Below, one piece after another: positions 42,382-53,820 of a stretch of 64,000 nt of DNA. Under the pieces are notes generated by a model, which saw only the letters and a list, made by a program, of their open reading frames with translations, had not been told where the DNA came from and did no database searches. The stretch is from the NCBI GenBank assembly GCA_025917655.1, contig CP084612.1, positions 1,674,001 through 1,738,000 on the forward strand. The letters run 5' to 3'. The position numbers and the translations under genes are program-made. The DNA comes from Chlorella sorokiniana (lineage: Eukaryota; Chlorophyta; Trebouxiophyceae; Chlorellales; Chlorellaceae). Within the stretch, counting starts at the first letter, position 1, and the number at the start of each line of letters is the position of its first letter.

Positions 42382-44962
42382 ATGGCTGATCCCGAGACCA
42401 GGGCAGGCGATCTCTTGGACCGGCTGTCCGACTGCGGGCGAGTTCAGGCCAAGACTGCTGCCAGTGCCCGAGCAGCCCCGCCACCTCCGCCCGCTTTTGA
42501 TTGCCCCTTTCGGTAGTCTCTCCACCAAGCCCGCATGCATACTCTCTCAAGTGAGTTTGGTTGTGGCACCACAATTGCACTTGCAGGCTTGGAGATGGCA
42601 TGAACGAGGATGATGTGCTTGGCGGCGCTGTGCGCGAGCCTCTGCGTGCGTGCTGCCTGAAGCTGGCAGCTCGGCTGTGGGCGCTGTGCCAGCAGGCCGG
42701 CTTTGGTGACGCCAAGGCCCTGCAGGCGGGTCTGGCTGCTCAGCTGTGGCAACGAGGTGCCTTGCAGGACCAGCCGCTGCGCCGCGAATGTGCACATGGC
42801 GAGCCCAGCTCCCCTCCCGCGATGCCAACCGCCCGCATGCCTGCCCACCCCCAAAAAGCAATGTACAAATACCGCCTCGCAGAGAGCCACTGTTGCGGTG
42901 CGCAGTGCAGCAGACACCGAGGCGACGGCGGGGGAGGGGCGGTTGGATGCCAGCCTGGCGGCGCTGGCTGCGGCGCTGGAGCCCTCTTCCGCTGCGCCAG
43001 CCAGCCGCCTGCAGGCTTTGGAGCTAGCCACTGCTGTGCTGCAGGTAGGCTGCGCTGCCGCACCGACAGCCTTCTTGCTGGCTGGCTTCCCTCTCTGCTC
43101 TGCAGGTATTGGCTTGCCGCACTGCTGACAGCAGCCTGTTCGCTCGCGCCTGTCCGCCTTTTTATAGCACGCACACCACTGCCTCTGCGCCTCGCTGCTC
43201 TGCAGGCTGCCTCCCTGGCCGCGGCGGGTGCTCAGGACGCGGGCAGCGGCGAGGAGATGGTGCAGGCTGAGGCTGGGGAGGAGGAGGGCGCGGGCGGCGA
43301 CGCGATGGACACCACCGACCAGCTGGCGATTGAGCTGTCGGCGGCCCTGCGCTCCCTGGCGGCGCTGCTGCAGCTCGAGGGGGCTGCGACGGCGCCCAGC
43401 GCCGCGGCCCTGGCCGCCGACGTGCATGCCTGTGTGGCGGAGCTGCTGGCGCAGCTGCCCGCCGGCTTCTTCGAGCCGCTGCTGCCCCCGGGGTCCCTCA
43501 GCGAGGCGCAGGTGGGGCCTCCGCCCTGGGAGGCGCTGCCAGCCTTCATCGCCCGCTGCTGCTTGCCCTCTTCCCAGCCCCGCTCTCCACACCCTCACCC
43601 CACTCTCAACATCCTTACCCGCACGCAACCCCTCACAACCGCGCGAGCCTCGCCCCTCAGCACCCTCGCTACCTCCCTGTCCCCTGCCCCTCAACCGTGT
43701 CTCATCCTTGCGCGCGCCCCCCCAACAAACAAAACGCCAGCTGGCCACGCTGGGCGAGGTGGACGCTGCGTTGCGCGCTGAGTACGCCGTGCGCCGCGCG
43801 ATGCTCATAGAGCGGGTCAAGGTCACGCTGGCATCCTTCCTGTACAGCCCGCGCCTCGAGCAGCAGGTGGGTTGGCACAGTATATTTGGATGGTGTGCTT
43901 GCTTGGGGGGCAGGAGGAGTGTGCTGCCAAGCATGTGGAGAGGACCCAGCCCCGGTGTGTGGTGAGTCGCCAGGTACAGTTCTTACAGTGCGCAGCCTAA
44001 AGCCCACGCCCAGCCAGCCATCCTCAACCACCACCGCTCGTGCCGTCCTCGCAGGCCACCAAGGGCGACGCGCGGCGGCGGCGGCGGAGGCGGCGGCGCG
44101 CGGGCTGCCCGCCGAGCCGCGGGTGGCACCCGCAGACGTCTTCTCAGCCACCCTGGCCGACCTGTTGGCCATCCTGGAGCGGGCGACGAGCGGCGAGAGC
44201 GGCCTGCACGCTTCGGGTGTGGGGCGCCAGCTGGCGCTGGGGTGCCCACCCGCCTGCCTGCCCGCCTGCCTGCGCGAGGGGCCGACAAGCAGCTGCCTTG
44301 ATCAAAAGGCTGGCTTGCCTGCCGACGGTCAAAATACGGCAAACAGAGCAGCGCTGGGCTGCGTCAAAGTTTGCCGAGCGCGTGCCCCCCAAACCCACAC
44401 TCACACATGCTGCTTATTTGCCTAGGCTGCGTGCCGGTGAAGTGACTGCGGGCAGAGTGTTTCTGGTGTGCTTCGTCCACCTGCCGTTGTGCCTGCCCTT
44501 CATGCAGTGAAGGGGGTGTTGATTGGCAGCGTGCCCGACCGCGGCGGGCGGCCCGAGGGGCGGCGGCGGCACGCCGACATGCCGGCCTGGACGGCGCGCC
44601 AGGCAGGCCGCAGCCACACGCTTGCCATGCAGCACTGCATGCCTGGCTGCCTCCTGTCGCGGCGTACTGCGCGCCTTGAGCAAGCAACCACGCTTTTGTT
44701 AAACAAGGATTGCAACAGGAATCCTTGGAGATCACAGGCACGCTGCAGCCGCTCCCTGCAGGTCACGCAAGGCGGCAGCGGCGGGCGGGGCGGCGGACGC
44801 CACGGCGGAGGACGCGGCAGGGGCGGCGGCAGCGGGCGTGTGCAGGGCGGCAGGCAAGGCGGCAGCAAGGGCAGGGGCAGCAAGGAAGGCGGCGGCAAAG
44901 GTGGCAAGAGCAGCAAGGGCAGCGGTTGGGGCGGCGATGGAAAGGGCAAGATGCAGACCTGA
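42382..44962 (+). CDS. FAM98-family protein
   Basis: In animals FAM98 proteins belong to the tRNA-splicing ligase complex with RTCB and DDX1; that role here is inferred from family. Exon 1 (42382-42512) starts MADPETRAGDLLDRLSDCGR. Exon 2 (42587-42756) gives LGDGMNEDDVLGGAVREPLR and LKLAARLWALCQQAG. Later exons: LDASLAALAAALEPSSAAPA; DQLAIELSAALRSLAALLQL; EYAVRRAMLIERVKVTLASF then LYSPRLEQQ (the family's RR.MLLKRLDVTVQSF-like helix); ADVFSATLADLLAILERATS; and the hallmark VLIGSVPDRGGRPEGRRRHA then DMPAW, like PDRGGRPNE..PEMPPW of FAM98. It ends with a Gly/Lys/Arg-rich RNA-binding-type tail and TGA at 44962. A frame slip lies near 44058-44080. Confidence 0.85.
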
Positions 44963-45300
44963 GCGCCCTTCTGCCTGTCTCCACACACACGCACTTTGAA
45001 TCACATGACCTAGCCGTTGAGTGACCGTTTCTGTGAGAATTTGGCCATGTCTGCGCATTGTCGTTAGTCTGGTTTGCGATGTTGTGCAAGAGGCTCGAGC
45101 GAACAGATTCCAGATTGTTGCAGCGAGAACAAACGGAGAAGGAGCAAGGAACGAAGCTGAAAGTCAAAGGGAGCGGCCTGGCTAGCTACGGGTTCAGCGA
45201 GAGGGGGTATGCAGGGTAAATCAATGAAGGGGGTCTAGTCCTAGCGGCGCAGTCTAATGCACCGTGTCACTGCCTGTGCTGCAGCGGCCCGCGGCAGCCG
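44963..45300. other. Tail-to-tail 3' region (FAM98 / MRT4)
   Basis: About 340 bases between converging stops, with no coding exon seen. Consists of 3' UTRs. Confidence 0.4.
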
Positions 45301-47240
45301 TCACGCATCCACCTCCCGTATCTCAATGCCCTCCAAGTCTGCGCAGGGACAAGCGTGGCGCAACACAAGTCGGGCGTTCCGCTCGCACAGCCGCCCTTGA
45401 AGGGGCCGTAACGCGGCGCCTACCCACCGCGCCGGCCCTGCATGCGCCTCAGCATCCCACGCCCATGGCTGCCTGCCGCAGCCGCCGCTCACCCGCGTCG
45501 TCAAAGTCGCTGCCGCCCTCCTCGCCGTCGTCCTCCGCCAGCTCCTCCACCGCGTCGCCCTGCCACACCGACAGCAGCCTCATCTTGAACGCCGCCATCT
45601 TGACGTCGAAGATGCGCAGCAGGGCGGCCTGCGCACGGGCGTGAGCAGCAAGGCGGCGGCCAAGGGGCGTGGGGTCTCCAAGCTGGGAGCAGCGGGCAAG
45701 GGAGGGTGCTGGCGGAGCTAGGCAAGGGGCACGCTGCGGCGCTCCGCTGACTCGGAGTGCAGCTCGTGCCGCTGCCGGTGACACTTGTGACCTTGAACCA
45801 GCAGCACGAAGCGCGCCTGTCAACAACCTGGGCTGCTTTCGAGTAGTCCACCTCGGCACCAGAGACACCGACGGCCACAAGCGGCCTGCGCTCCTTGACC
45901 CATGCAGCCCCGCAGCGGCCCGACCACCCAGCCGCTCCTCCATGCACGCACACCCGCTACCCCCACCCTCGCTCACACCTGGTGGGGTTGAGCTTCTGCC
46001 CCTCGCTGCACACGGTGTGGTCGCCCACCAGCTCCACCACGCCCTTGACCAGCTTGGTGGGCAGGCCGTGCTGCCGCAGCGTCGGCTCCAGCGTGTGCGC
46101 CAGCGGCTCGCCGTACAGCGTCAGAGGGCCCGCTTGCAAGCTGCGGTGGGAGGGGTGGTGGGTGGGGGGAGTGCGAGGGGTGCGGCCAGAGTATGCGAGA
46201 GTGACGGAGTGGAGGAGTGTCGTCAGCGGCAGAGCGGGAGGGGGCCGGTCCCAGCTGCCAGATCCCAAACCAGCCACCTCACAAGCAACGTGGCGCCGCA
46301 ATGCTTAGCAATGAGCATGAAAGGAGCCTCCAGCCCCCTGCAGCCCGTCGCACGCAACGTGCCACCATCCGCCTACGACACACAACCAGCCGCCCGGGGC
46401 GCACACCGCGGCGCACCTGAAGGTTTCTGTGGCGCGTGCGCCTGCCCGCGCGAAGTCCAGCACCTCAAAGCCCTCGAAGATGGCCTCCACCTCTTCGCGC
46501 GGCAGCCGCGTGAAGAAGAGGCCGGTGGAGCCGCGGATGCGCTCCGCCAGCTGGCTCAGGTTGGTGCGGTACTCGGTGGCGTCGTCGTGGCCCAGCGCCA
46601 CGCGCAACACCTTGTTGGATCCCATGCAGAACCTGGAAGGGGGGGGGAAGGGGAGCGGTGCAAAACGGCCGACGGTGGGAGGGCGGCAGGCACGCTGCAG
46701 CGTGGGCTGGCAGCTGTGTGCGCTTCCGGACTCTCGAAGTGCAGCGCAGGGACTCGACGGCAGCCGCGTGCGGTGCTCCCCGTCGCTGCTGCTGTGCGAA
46801 AAGAAACAGCGGTGCGGCGAAGCATTTTGTTCGTGCAGCGCGGCGCACTTGCTGGTCTCGCGGTGCTCGTCCCGCAGCTCCTTGAACTTCTCGTTCCTAA
46901 AGTTCTCGAACTTGAACAGGTAGATGGAGGGGTACCTGCACATTCACGAAGAAATGCGGCAGCAGAGTGGCAACCAAGCGGTGGCGGCGGCCGGGGGTGG
47001 CAGCGGCGGGCGGGCTGGACCGCCATGCATGGGCCGTGCTGTGGGCGGGTTCCTGGTGTGACAAGAGCGAGGCACCGCCAGCAAGCCCTCAACCGCAAGA
47101 AGCGCGCAGCAATGCATGCGCCGCCGCACTCACTCGTCCACATAGTTTCTGACAGTGGATATCAGCCCCTCTTTCCATGATTTATCCTTCTTCTTTACTT
47201 TTGTGAGCGCCACCACCTTATTCCGCTTCGACTTCGGCAT
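45301..47240 (-). CDS. MRT4: Ribosome assembly factor MRT4 (mRNA turnover protein 4)
   Basis: Nucleolar uL10-like assembly factor of the 60S subunit that occupies the P-stalk site until replaced by P0. Six exons: 47134-47240, about 46850-46935, about 46432-46632, about 45980-46141, about 45493-45630 and 45301-45338. The protein starts [20 protein letters not shown] then [100 protein letters not shown] and [20 protein letters not shown], ending in an acidic tail [11 protein letters not shown]. All family blocks are present in order and length fits (about 240 residues). Confidence 0.93.
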
Positions 47241-47636
47241 CGCGGCGGTCGAAAGCTATCCCTGCTGCTCTCGACGCCCTGAAATCGACTGAAATGAAGC
47301 AAGACACCAATCGTGACTGCGCGAACGTGGATACGGCTTTCGGCCTCACCGAACTGGCCGACTTTCAGGGCTCCGCCGCCACGCGCCCAGCTCAGCGGCA
47401 TCTCTGCCATGCAAGCCAACCAGTTCCACCGTCTAGCCAACTTCTCTGTGCCCGACACAAATCGCAACCTGGTCAGCATGTATTGGCGCTGAGCGACGGC
47501 CCATGTCCCCACTGATGACAGCTTGAACTCTGCAAGCGTGGATGCGGTGCTCCGCCCTTGCCCAGGGCTACAGATGGCTCCTGCTGCATCATTTACTGAA
47601 ATGCCCGCAATAATGAGCAGTACCTGCAGTGCGACA

Positions 47637-48200
47637 TCATACACGCACTGCTGCCAGTGGTGCCCGGCCCTGCTGCACCTCGTCGCCGCACTGCCGCGTG
47701 AGGGGCACCAGGCTGAGCAGGGCGGCGGCCCGCCTGTGGGAGGAGGGGGCCCGCCTGCGCAGCACGGTAGGGCACATACAGGTTCCTTGAGAGTTCGAAA
47801 CGCAGAAAGTACCATTTGATCCATGGTGGCAGGAGCAAGCCCGTCCAGGCTGCCCGTAGGAGCATGCGGCGCGAGCCATCCTTCTACTCCTTGCCCCCGG
47901 CGGCAGCGCAGCGTGACTCAGGCATAACAGTAGAGGCCGCAGCATACAATGATCACCACCACATCCCACCTGTATATGCATGGGAGCACAGTGAAGATGG
48001 GCTATGAGCACAAGGCCGCCAGGAGCGCAGCATGGACACAAGCACAGCTCCCGCTGCAGGAAGGAGCGGGCTCCTTGGCGCTTGCGCCGGCGCCAAGGCC
48101 ACTGGCGGCAGCCGCTCTGGTGCCGTGCATACGCAGGTTGTACGACTTCCAATGTACAGCCATCATTGCAGCAAAAGGGTTCAGGGTAGGCGGGGCCGCT
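47637..48200 (-). CDS. Possible small multi-exon gene, unrecognised
   Basis: Coding-like stretches on the minus strand with good splice signals: an ATG exon at about 48150-48175 (MMAVHWKSYNL, then a GTATGC donor), an exon about 47770-47880 (KDGSRRMLLRAAWTGLLLPP then WIKWYFLRFELSRNLYVPYR) with one possible membrane segment, and a 3' exon ending at 47637 (HRRAAALLSLVPLTRQCGDE...). I could not join all phases and do not recognise a family. The plus strand is also open in places. The exact limits are a guess; the rest of 47241-48510 appears to be intergenic. Confidence 0.3.
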   Translation of the reverse strand, partial: SGPAYPEPFCCNDGCTLEVVQPAYARHQSGCRQWPWRRRKRQGARSFLQRELCLCPCCAPGGLVLIAHLHCAPMHIQVGCGGDHCMLRPLLLCLSHAALPPGARSRRMARAACSYGQPGRACSCHHGSNGTFCVSNSQGTCMCPTVLRRRAPSSHRRAAALLSLVPLTRQCGDEVQQGRAPLAAVRV

Positions 48201-48510
48201 GGACAAGTTGATGAAGGCCATATGACTTTTACTTTTTTGTTGAGATGTGTATTCGTGGAACACAAACTAGCCGCCCATCCTGATGCCTATGCGTGGACAC
48301 AAGATATCTCCCTGGTCATGGCTGATCAGAATACGTTGAGACCACAAGGTACCCTCGCGGTACGAAAGTGTTCCTCCCATGCCCTGGCACCTTGGCATGC
48401 GCGCTTGAAATGTTGGGCTTCATCAATGATGTCGGAGCACATGCAGGCGTGAAACCAGCATCTGCCGCTGCCTGTTGCCTCCTGACCCGGCTGCGACCGA
48501 GGGCGCGCAA

Positions 48511-51500
48511 TGGAGTCCCTGCGCGGCAGCACCGACACCGGGGAGCTGCTCAGAGCGGCCGTCAAACGCGCGGACCACATCCGTTCAGAGCTTGTGCAGC
48601 TAAGGGTATGCCACTTGACTGCATTGCTGCAAGGGGGTGTGGATCGTTGCTGGCCCGCTATCCTAGCCAAAAGTCGCCTGTGACACGCACTGCCTCCGTA
48701 GGAACAAGCTGTAGTCGCTGCCGCTGCTCCCGCCGCCTTGAGCGAGGCGACTCAGCGGCAACTGCCGCCAGCTGCTGGCTGTGGCGAGCCAGCGTCTACA
48801 CTTTTGATGGCCCAAGACAAGTCCTTTGCGGATCAGCAGCGCAAAGTGGGGATTTCCGCTGTTGCCGGCACAGTCCTGCAGCCTGCCACCGCCCCTGCTG
48901 GCTGCAGAGCAGCACTGCAGCCGCCGGCTGAAAATGAGCAGGCCTGGAGTCGCCGCGCCTGCCCTCTGGGGAGTACCGTGCGGCACCCAAGTCGGCAGGT
49001 GGCGCCGCTGTGCGGCACAAATCCCAGCAATCATGGAGCATCCCTTCGGCGCAGCAGCAGCTCCTGGCTGTTCTTGAGCCGCAGCGGTTGCGCGGCAACT
49101 GCGGGAACAGCCCCGCCGACCCCCTTGCGCTGCCGTCCATGGATGCCAGCATTGCAGCGCGCTTCGGGCCTGGGACAGAGTCGCTCGACGAGCTCATTGC
49201 TACACTCAGGGCGGAGCAGGGCGGCGGCGACGGCACGCTGGCCTGCATGCTGACTGAGCGCCATCCTGGAGCGTGCGGTACAGCCGAGCAGGTCGACTTG
49301 AGCAGGCTCGGCGGCGGCAGCAGAGGCGGCGGCCTGGCGGGGTGCCACGCGGTCAGCGGCGCCAGGGGCCGCGCATTGAGGGCGGCCGCCAGCTGCAGCA
49401 GCGCCTGCCCACCTTTGACCCGACTGAGGTGGAGAAGCAGCTCAAGGCCAAGCTCCAACAGGCACGCCAGCTTGCTGAGTCCTTGCTTCAAACTCAAGCA
49501 TGCACGGAAGACTGCATGCAGGGAACCAAAGATTAAGCCGTCGCTGCCATGCTGCTGCAGGTCAACGCGGCCAAGCGCCACAACGATGCCCGCGCTCGCC
49601 CCCCCCGCCCTCCGCCGCCCGCGCGCCCCGCCGGTGCCCCGCCTGCCGCTGACCGCGCTCAGCCGTGCGGGCAGCGGTGGGGGCGGCGTGCAGGGGTCAT
49701 CCCGGCAGGCGTGCCAGGAGAACGCCACGCTTCTATCCCAGCGGCAGCAGCAGCACATGGGCACGCCCCGTGCGCTAGGCAGCGCCCGCCCGGGCAGCTC
49801 CAGGCAGCTGGCAGGGTCGGCGCTTGCCGGCGACAGCGTCCGCCCAAGCTTGCTGCTCCCCTTGCAAGGGGCTGAGGGGCAGCCCCAGCCCAGGCGGCCT
49901 CCTACCGCGGCAGCTCCGCGGGCGTGTGCGCATGGTGATGGTGTGGCGGCAGGTCTGGACGCTGGCTCCCTGCGATCCAGCGGCAAGCTGTCCCGCGTCA
50001 CCCTCGTCCAGCTCCTGAGCAGCCCCAGCAGCAGTTGGGCAGCAGCTGGAGCGCACAGCCAGGCCGCCAGCCCACGCAGCTCAACAGGCTTCACCCGCAC
50101 CGCAGCCAGCGCTGCCTCTGCGTCGGCCTCGGCGGCGGCGGCGGTGGCCGCTCCGTGTGCGCGTGGTGGTGGCAGCGGCTGCGCAGCACCGCAGGTGGCA
50201 CCCGGTTTGCAGGCTGGCGCTGCAGGGCCACAGCCCCCGCCCCTCAAGCGGTGCCCGAGCCGCTCCCCCAAGGACGGCGCATCCCTGTGCGCCCGGCCAG
50301 CCCCCGGCCTGCAAGCGCCAGGGCACCGCAGGCCACAGCTGCTGCCCCTGCGGCCCCTGCCAGGTTGCTGGCCGGAGGCTCCTCAGCGCCGCCGCTGCAG
50401 CACCCCCTGGAAGCGCGTGGCGGGCAGAGAGCACCCCGCGCCATGCAGCAGGTACCTTACCGCTGCCATGCTTGCGTGGATTGTAACGCTCTGCTGCTCC
50501 TGCTTCGCACCACCACACACCTGCCGTGCCTCTGCCTCACCGCTGCCCCTGCGCCCTGGGCCCGCCCGCAGCTGCGGCGCCGGCGTCCCCCGGCCGGCAG
50601 CGCGGCGGCGGCAGCCAGCAATCCTCCATGGCGAGCGGGCTGCAATCCCCGCCTGCCACCCCGGGTGAGGGGGCGGCTGCGCAAGAAGCCGCGCCTCCCA
50701 GCAGCGCGTCTTCGTCGTCAGAGGGCGCCAGCTCGCCCGGCAGCGGGCACACCCACCGGCGAGGCTTGCCCGCTGGGCCCCGGGAGCCCTGTGCGCATGT
50801 TCCCAGGGCTGGGCGACCAGCCCAGCCCCGTGTTTCCAGCCGCGCTGGCGACGGCGCGGCAGGGGCGCCCGCCCAGCAGCAGCATCCTGCAGCGGGCGGC
50901 CGGCAGCAGCAGGCCGCCTCTGCGCAGTCCAGCGCAGGCGTCAGCCAGCCTGCCCCTGCGGGCTCTTCCTCGATCGGCCGCAAGCGGAGCGGCAGCGAGG
51001 TGGGCCTTGCCCGGGAGGAGCCAGCCAGCCTGAAGAAGCGCAGCCCAGAGTTGGGCAGTGGGCCCCGCCTGACGGCGCGGGCACCAGAGCTGGAGGCCGG
51101 CAGGAGCGGGGCTGCGGTGGCAGCCGCATCGCAGCCGAGCCGGTGGCTTCCGGCAGAGCCGGGGCTGCGGACGCTACGGCGGCAGAGCTTTCGTTCACAG
51201 AGCTGGCGAGGGCCACGGTGCGCCCGGAGAGGCTGCAAAGGGTGCCCAGTTGCAGCAGGAGCCGCCGCCTGCTCCCCGCATTCGCAGCGCCGCCCCTCCC
51301 GCCCTGCCGCCGCCAAGGAAGCCCCCAGCTGCCCAGCCAGGGCCACCCGTCAGCCGGCTGGTGCTCCCAGTGGTGATGCTCCACAGCCCCCAGAAGCACC
51401 GCCGGCAGCGGTGGCAGCGGCAGCAGGAAGAGCAGCAGCAGGAGCTGCAACAACAGCAGCTTCGGCGGCAACAGCAGCAGGAAGAGAAGCAGCAGGAGGA

Positions 51501-53396
51501 GCAACAGCAGCAGCGGTGGCAGCAGCAGCAGCAGCAGCAGCATGAGGAGCAGCAGCAGCAGCAGCAGCAGCCTGATCAGCTCCCTGGTCGGCGGCCAGCC
51601 GAGGGTGTGCCACCCTTGCGCTCTGCCCGGGCTGAGCATGCAGGCGGGGGTGGCCCCACTGCTGTGAGGCCACTGGTGGCTCGACCGCCTCGTGCAACAG
51701 CCCAGCCGCAGGCTGCCCGGGATGCAGAGCCAGCCAAGCCAGAGCAGCGGCAGCATGCAGAGCCGCCACCGCCCGCTCAGCCGCCAGTGCCAGCTCAGCT
51801 ACCACCGCCAGCTCAGGCCCCGGCGCCGGTGCACCAGGTGCCGCAGCAGGCTGGGGAGAAGGCATCCGTGCGCGGCGCCGCAGCCGCCGTGCCGCCGCTG
51901 GCGCTTGGGGGCGTGGGAAAGGAAGAGGAGCTGCCTTCCGAGTCCAGCTGGGTGGCCAGCCCCCGCGAACCGCCGCTGCAGGAGCTGCCAAGCACCTCCC
52001 TGCTCATTGGCAGCCGCGGGCAGCAGCGCGTGGCGGCCCCACAACCTCCGCTTGCCAAGCAGCGGGCCAGCCCGCAAGAGCGTGTAGCCAACGGCGGCGT
52101 GCCGCGCCTGCCGACCGCAAACCTTGCAACGGCGGCAGCGCAGGCAGGGGAGCGCTCGCGGGTGACGTCGTCCCCGCACCAGCGGTGCCCACGCCGCGGC
52201 GGCGCGTGGCGTCGCTGGAGCCGCCTGAGGCGGCAGTGTGCTTGCGGGACGACGCCTATGGTGGGCTGCAAGGGTTGTCTGGCCACGGGCATGGCGCGAC
52301 GTGCCGCGCTCAGCCTTGGTTTGCGCAGGAGGCATCCCCCCGTGTACGGTGCATGCGTGCAGGAGCCATCGCCTCTCTCTTCCCCCAACCCTTCTCCACC
52401 CGCAGGCAAGCAGCTGCTGGCCGCAGCACCGCAGCTGGCGACGGCGACGGGCGCCGCGTTGCTGGACGCCTTGCGGCAGGTAGGCCCTCACTCCAGGTCT
52501 TTGGCATGCCAGTGCCGCCTCATGGCAGCGAAAGCAGGCTGCCAGCCTGCTTTCGAGCCCATTCCGCCTATGGCCCCGTTGTTGCCACCTCGTTTGTCGT
52601 CGCTGGCTCAAGTGGGGGCTTGAGGTTGTTCGTTGGCCTCTTGAAGATAACCGAGACTGGACAGTGATGCGCAGCTCCCAACATAATCCTACCCCTGGAG
52701 GTGCAGGGCTGGGTGGTGCGCAAGGCCTGGGTGAAGCCCAACTTCAAGGCGGGCGGCTCCAGCCGGCGGCTGCAGCTGGCGCCCGGCCGCGGCGGCCGCC
52801 TCGACGCCTGCTACCCACACGGCCTGCTGCGGCAGCCGCTGCGAGTGGGCGTGAAGCGCGCGGTGGTGAACAGCCCGGTGTGGCGGCTGGGGGCCTACCT
52901 GGTGTTGGACACGGGTGAGGGCGGCGGCGGGGAGGGGGTGCCTGCCAGGGTGGGTGCACCTGGTGCTTTACACGGGAAAGGGCGGCGGTGGGGAGGGGGA
53001 TGCCTGCCCGGGTGGGTGCATGTGGGCTGGGCTGGGTGCTTGGCTGGCGAATGGAGGGGAGGAGCGCTCGTCTGCTGCTGCAGCACGAGCGGCTTGCAGG
53101 CAGCTGGCTGAACCGGGTGGTGCAAGCGCCGCGCTGCGCCGCGTTGGTGTCTGCGTGTTGCACCCAGCAGCGGCGACGCCCCCAGCAGCGCTCCGCTGGC
53201 CCCTCCCCTGCCCTGCAGCGCGCGGCATGCTGCGCCTTGAGCCGGGAGCGCAGCCGAGTATGCGCAGTGGGTGCTGGCGCTCAACGCCGCCTTCCTGGCC
53301 AGCGGCAGCAGCGGCAGCGTCGGCGGCGGCGCTGCCGCCGGCATGGAGCAGCCGGTGGGGGAGATGTGCTGGTCGCCCGCCATCCTCTTTGGCTGA
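48511..53396 (+). CDS. Large Gln/Ser/Pro-rich protein of unknown function
   Basis: ATG at 48511 (MESLRGSTDTGELLRAAVKR, then ADHIRSELVQLR), a short charged helical start. Exons follow with Ala/Gln-rich sequence, a helix DPTEVEKQLKAKLQQARQLA (about 49417), long Ser/Pro/Ala-rich low complexity with a basic patch SSIGRKRSGSEVGLAREEPA (about 50970), and a Gln/Glu-rich coil at 51400-51580. The C-terminal part looks folded: GKQLLAAAPQLATATGAALL, GWVVRKAWVKPNFKAGGSSR, GVKRAVVNSPVWRLGAYLVL, EYAQWVLALNAAFLASG and finally GEMCWSPAILFG, TGA at 53394-53396. Several frame changes prevent a continuous reading. Composition suggests a nuclear regulator, but no named domain was recognised. Confidence 0.55.
51421..51570 (+). 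repeat. Imperfect CAG tract encoding a Gln/Glu-rich coil
   Basis: About 150 bases rich in CAG and GAG triplets, with runs of seven Gln codons near 51520-51540 and 51550-51570, in frame with the Gln-rich protein. Confidence 0.85.
52916..53030. repeat. Intronic imperfect tandem duplication
   Basis: Two adjacent copies of a G-rich unit of about 55 bases (GGCGGCGGGGAGGGGG / GGCGGTGGGGAGGGGG, each followed by TGCCTGCC and GGGTGGGTGCA), in an intron near the 3' end of the Gln-rich gene. Confidence 0.7.
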
Positions 53397-53820
53397 CCCT
53401 TCCCCTCAAAACCTTGCTTCGTCAGCTTCCTGGCCGCCATTGCTGGCCCAATTGCTGTTCCTCCCCGTAACCCTTGCCTACGGTGAGGAGTAGTTCAGTT
53501 TTGCAGTATGTACAAGCGTCTGTCACTGCCTACGGCAGGCGTTCCCCAGGCTGCAGTCCAGAAAGCAATCCAGTTAGTCCAGACCGCTAATCAAGCGGTC
53601 TCAAATCAGGAATCGGTGGCGCAGAAGTGTGGCCCCTCGCCGCGGTCGGGAGCCCGGCATGCGGCCGCCGCGACCTGTTGGCTAAGGCGTGCGTTCAGGT
53701 GCAAAATCGGGGTGATGGTTCAGTCAGCAGGGAGAATTTGGGGGCGGCAAGCTGTGCAGATTGAATGTGGATCCTTGGAGGGAAGAAAGACAGGTGGCAA
53801 AACGCGAAACCTGCGGGGCT
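53397..53820. other. Tail-to-tail 3' region (Gln-rich gene / GH31)
   Basis: About 420 bases between converging stops. No gene seen. A short interrupted palindrome (AGACCGCTAATCAAGCGGTCT) lies near 53580-53600. Confidence 0.35.

Noticed and set aside
42444-43934. 496-residue minus-strand open frame
   Set aside because: Antisense to FAM98 exons whose sense translation matches a known family. Low-complexity, no domain.
48796-50271. 491-residue minus-strand open frame
   Set aside because: Shadow of the Gln-rich plus-strand gene. It has no splice logic or domain, though frame damage in the sense strand makes this less certain than the others.
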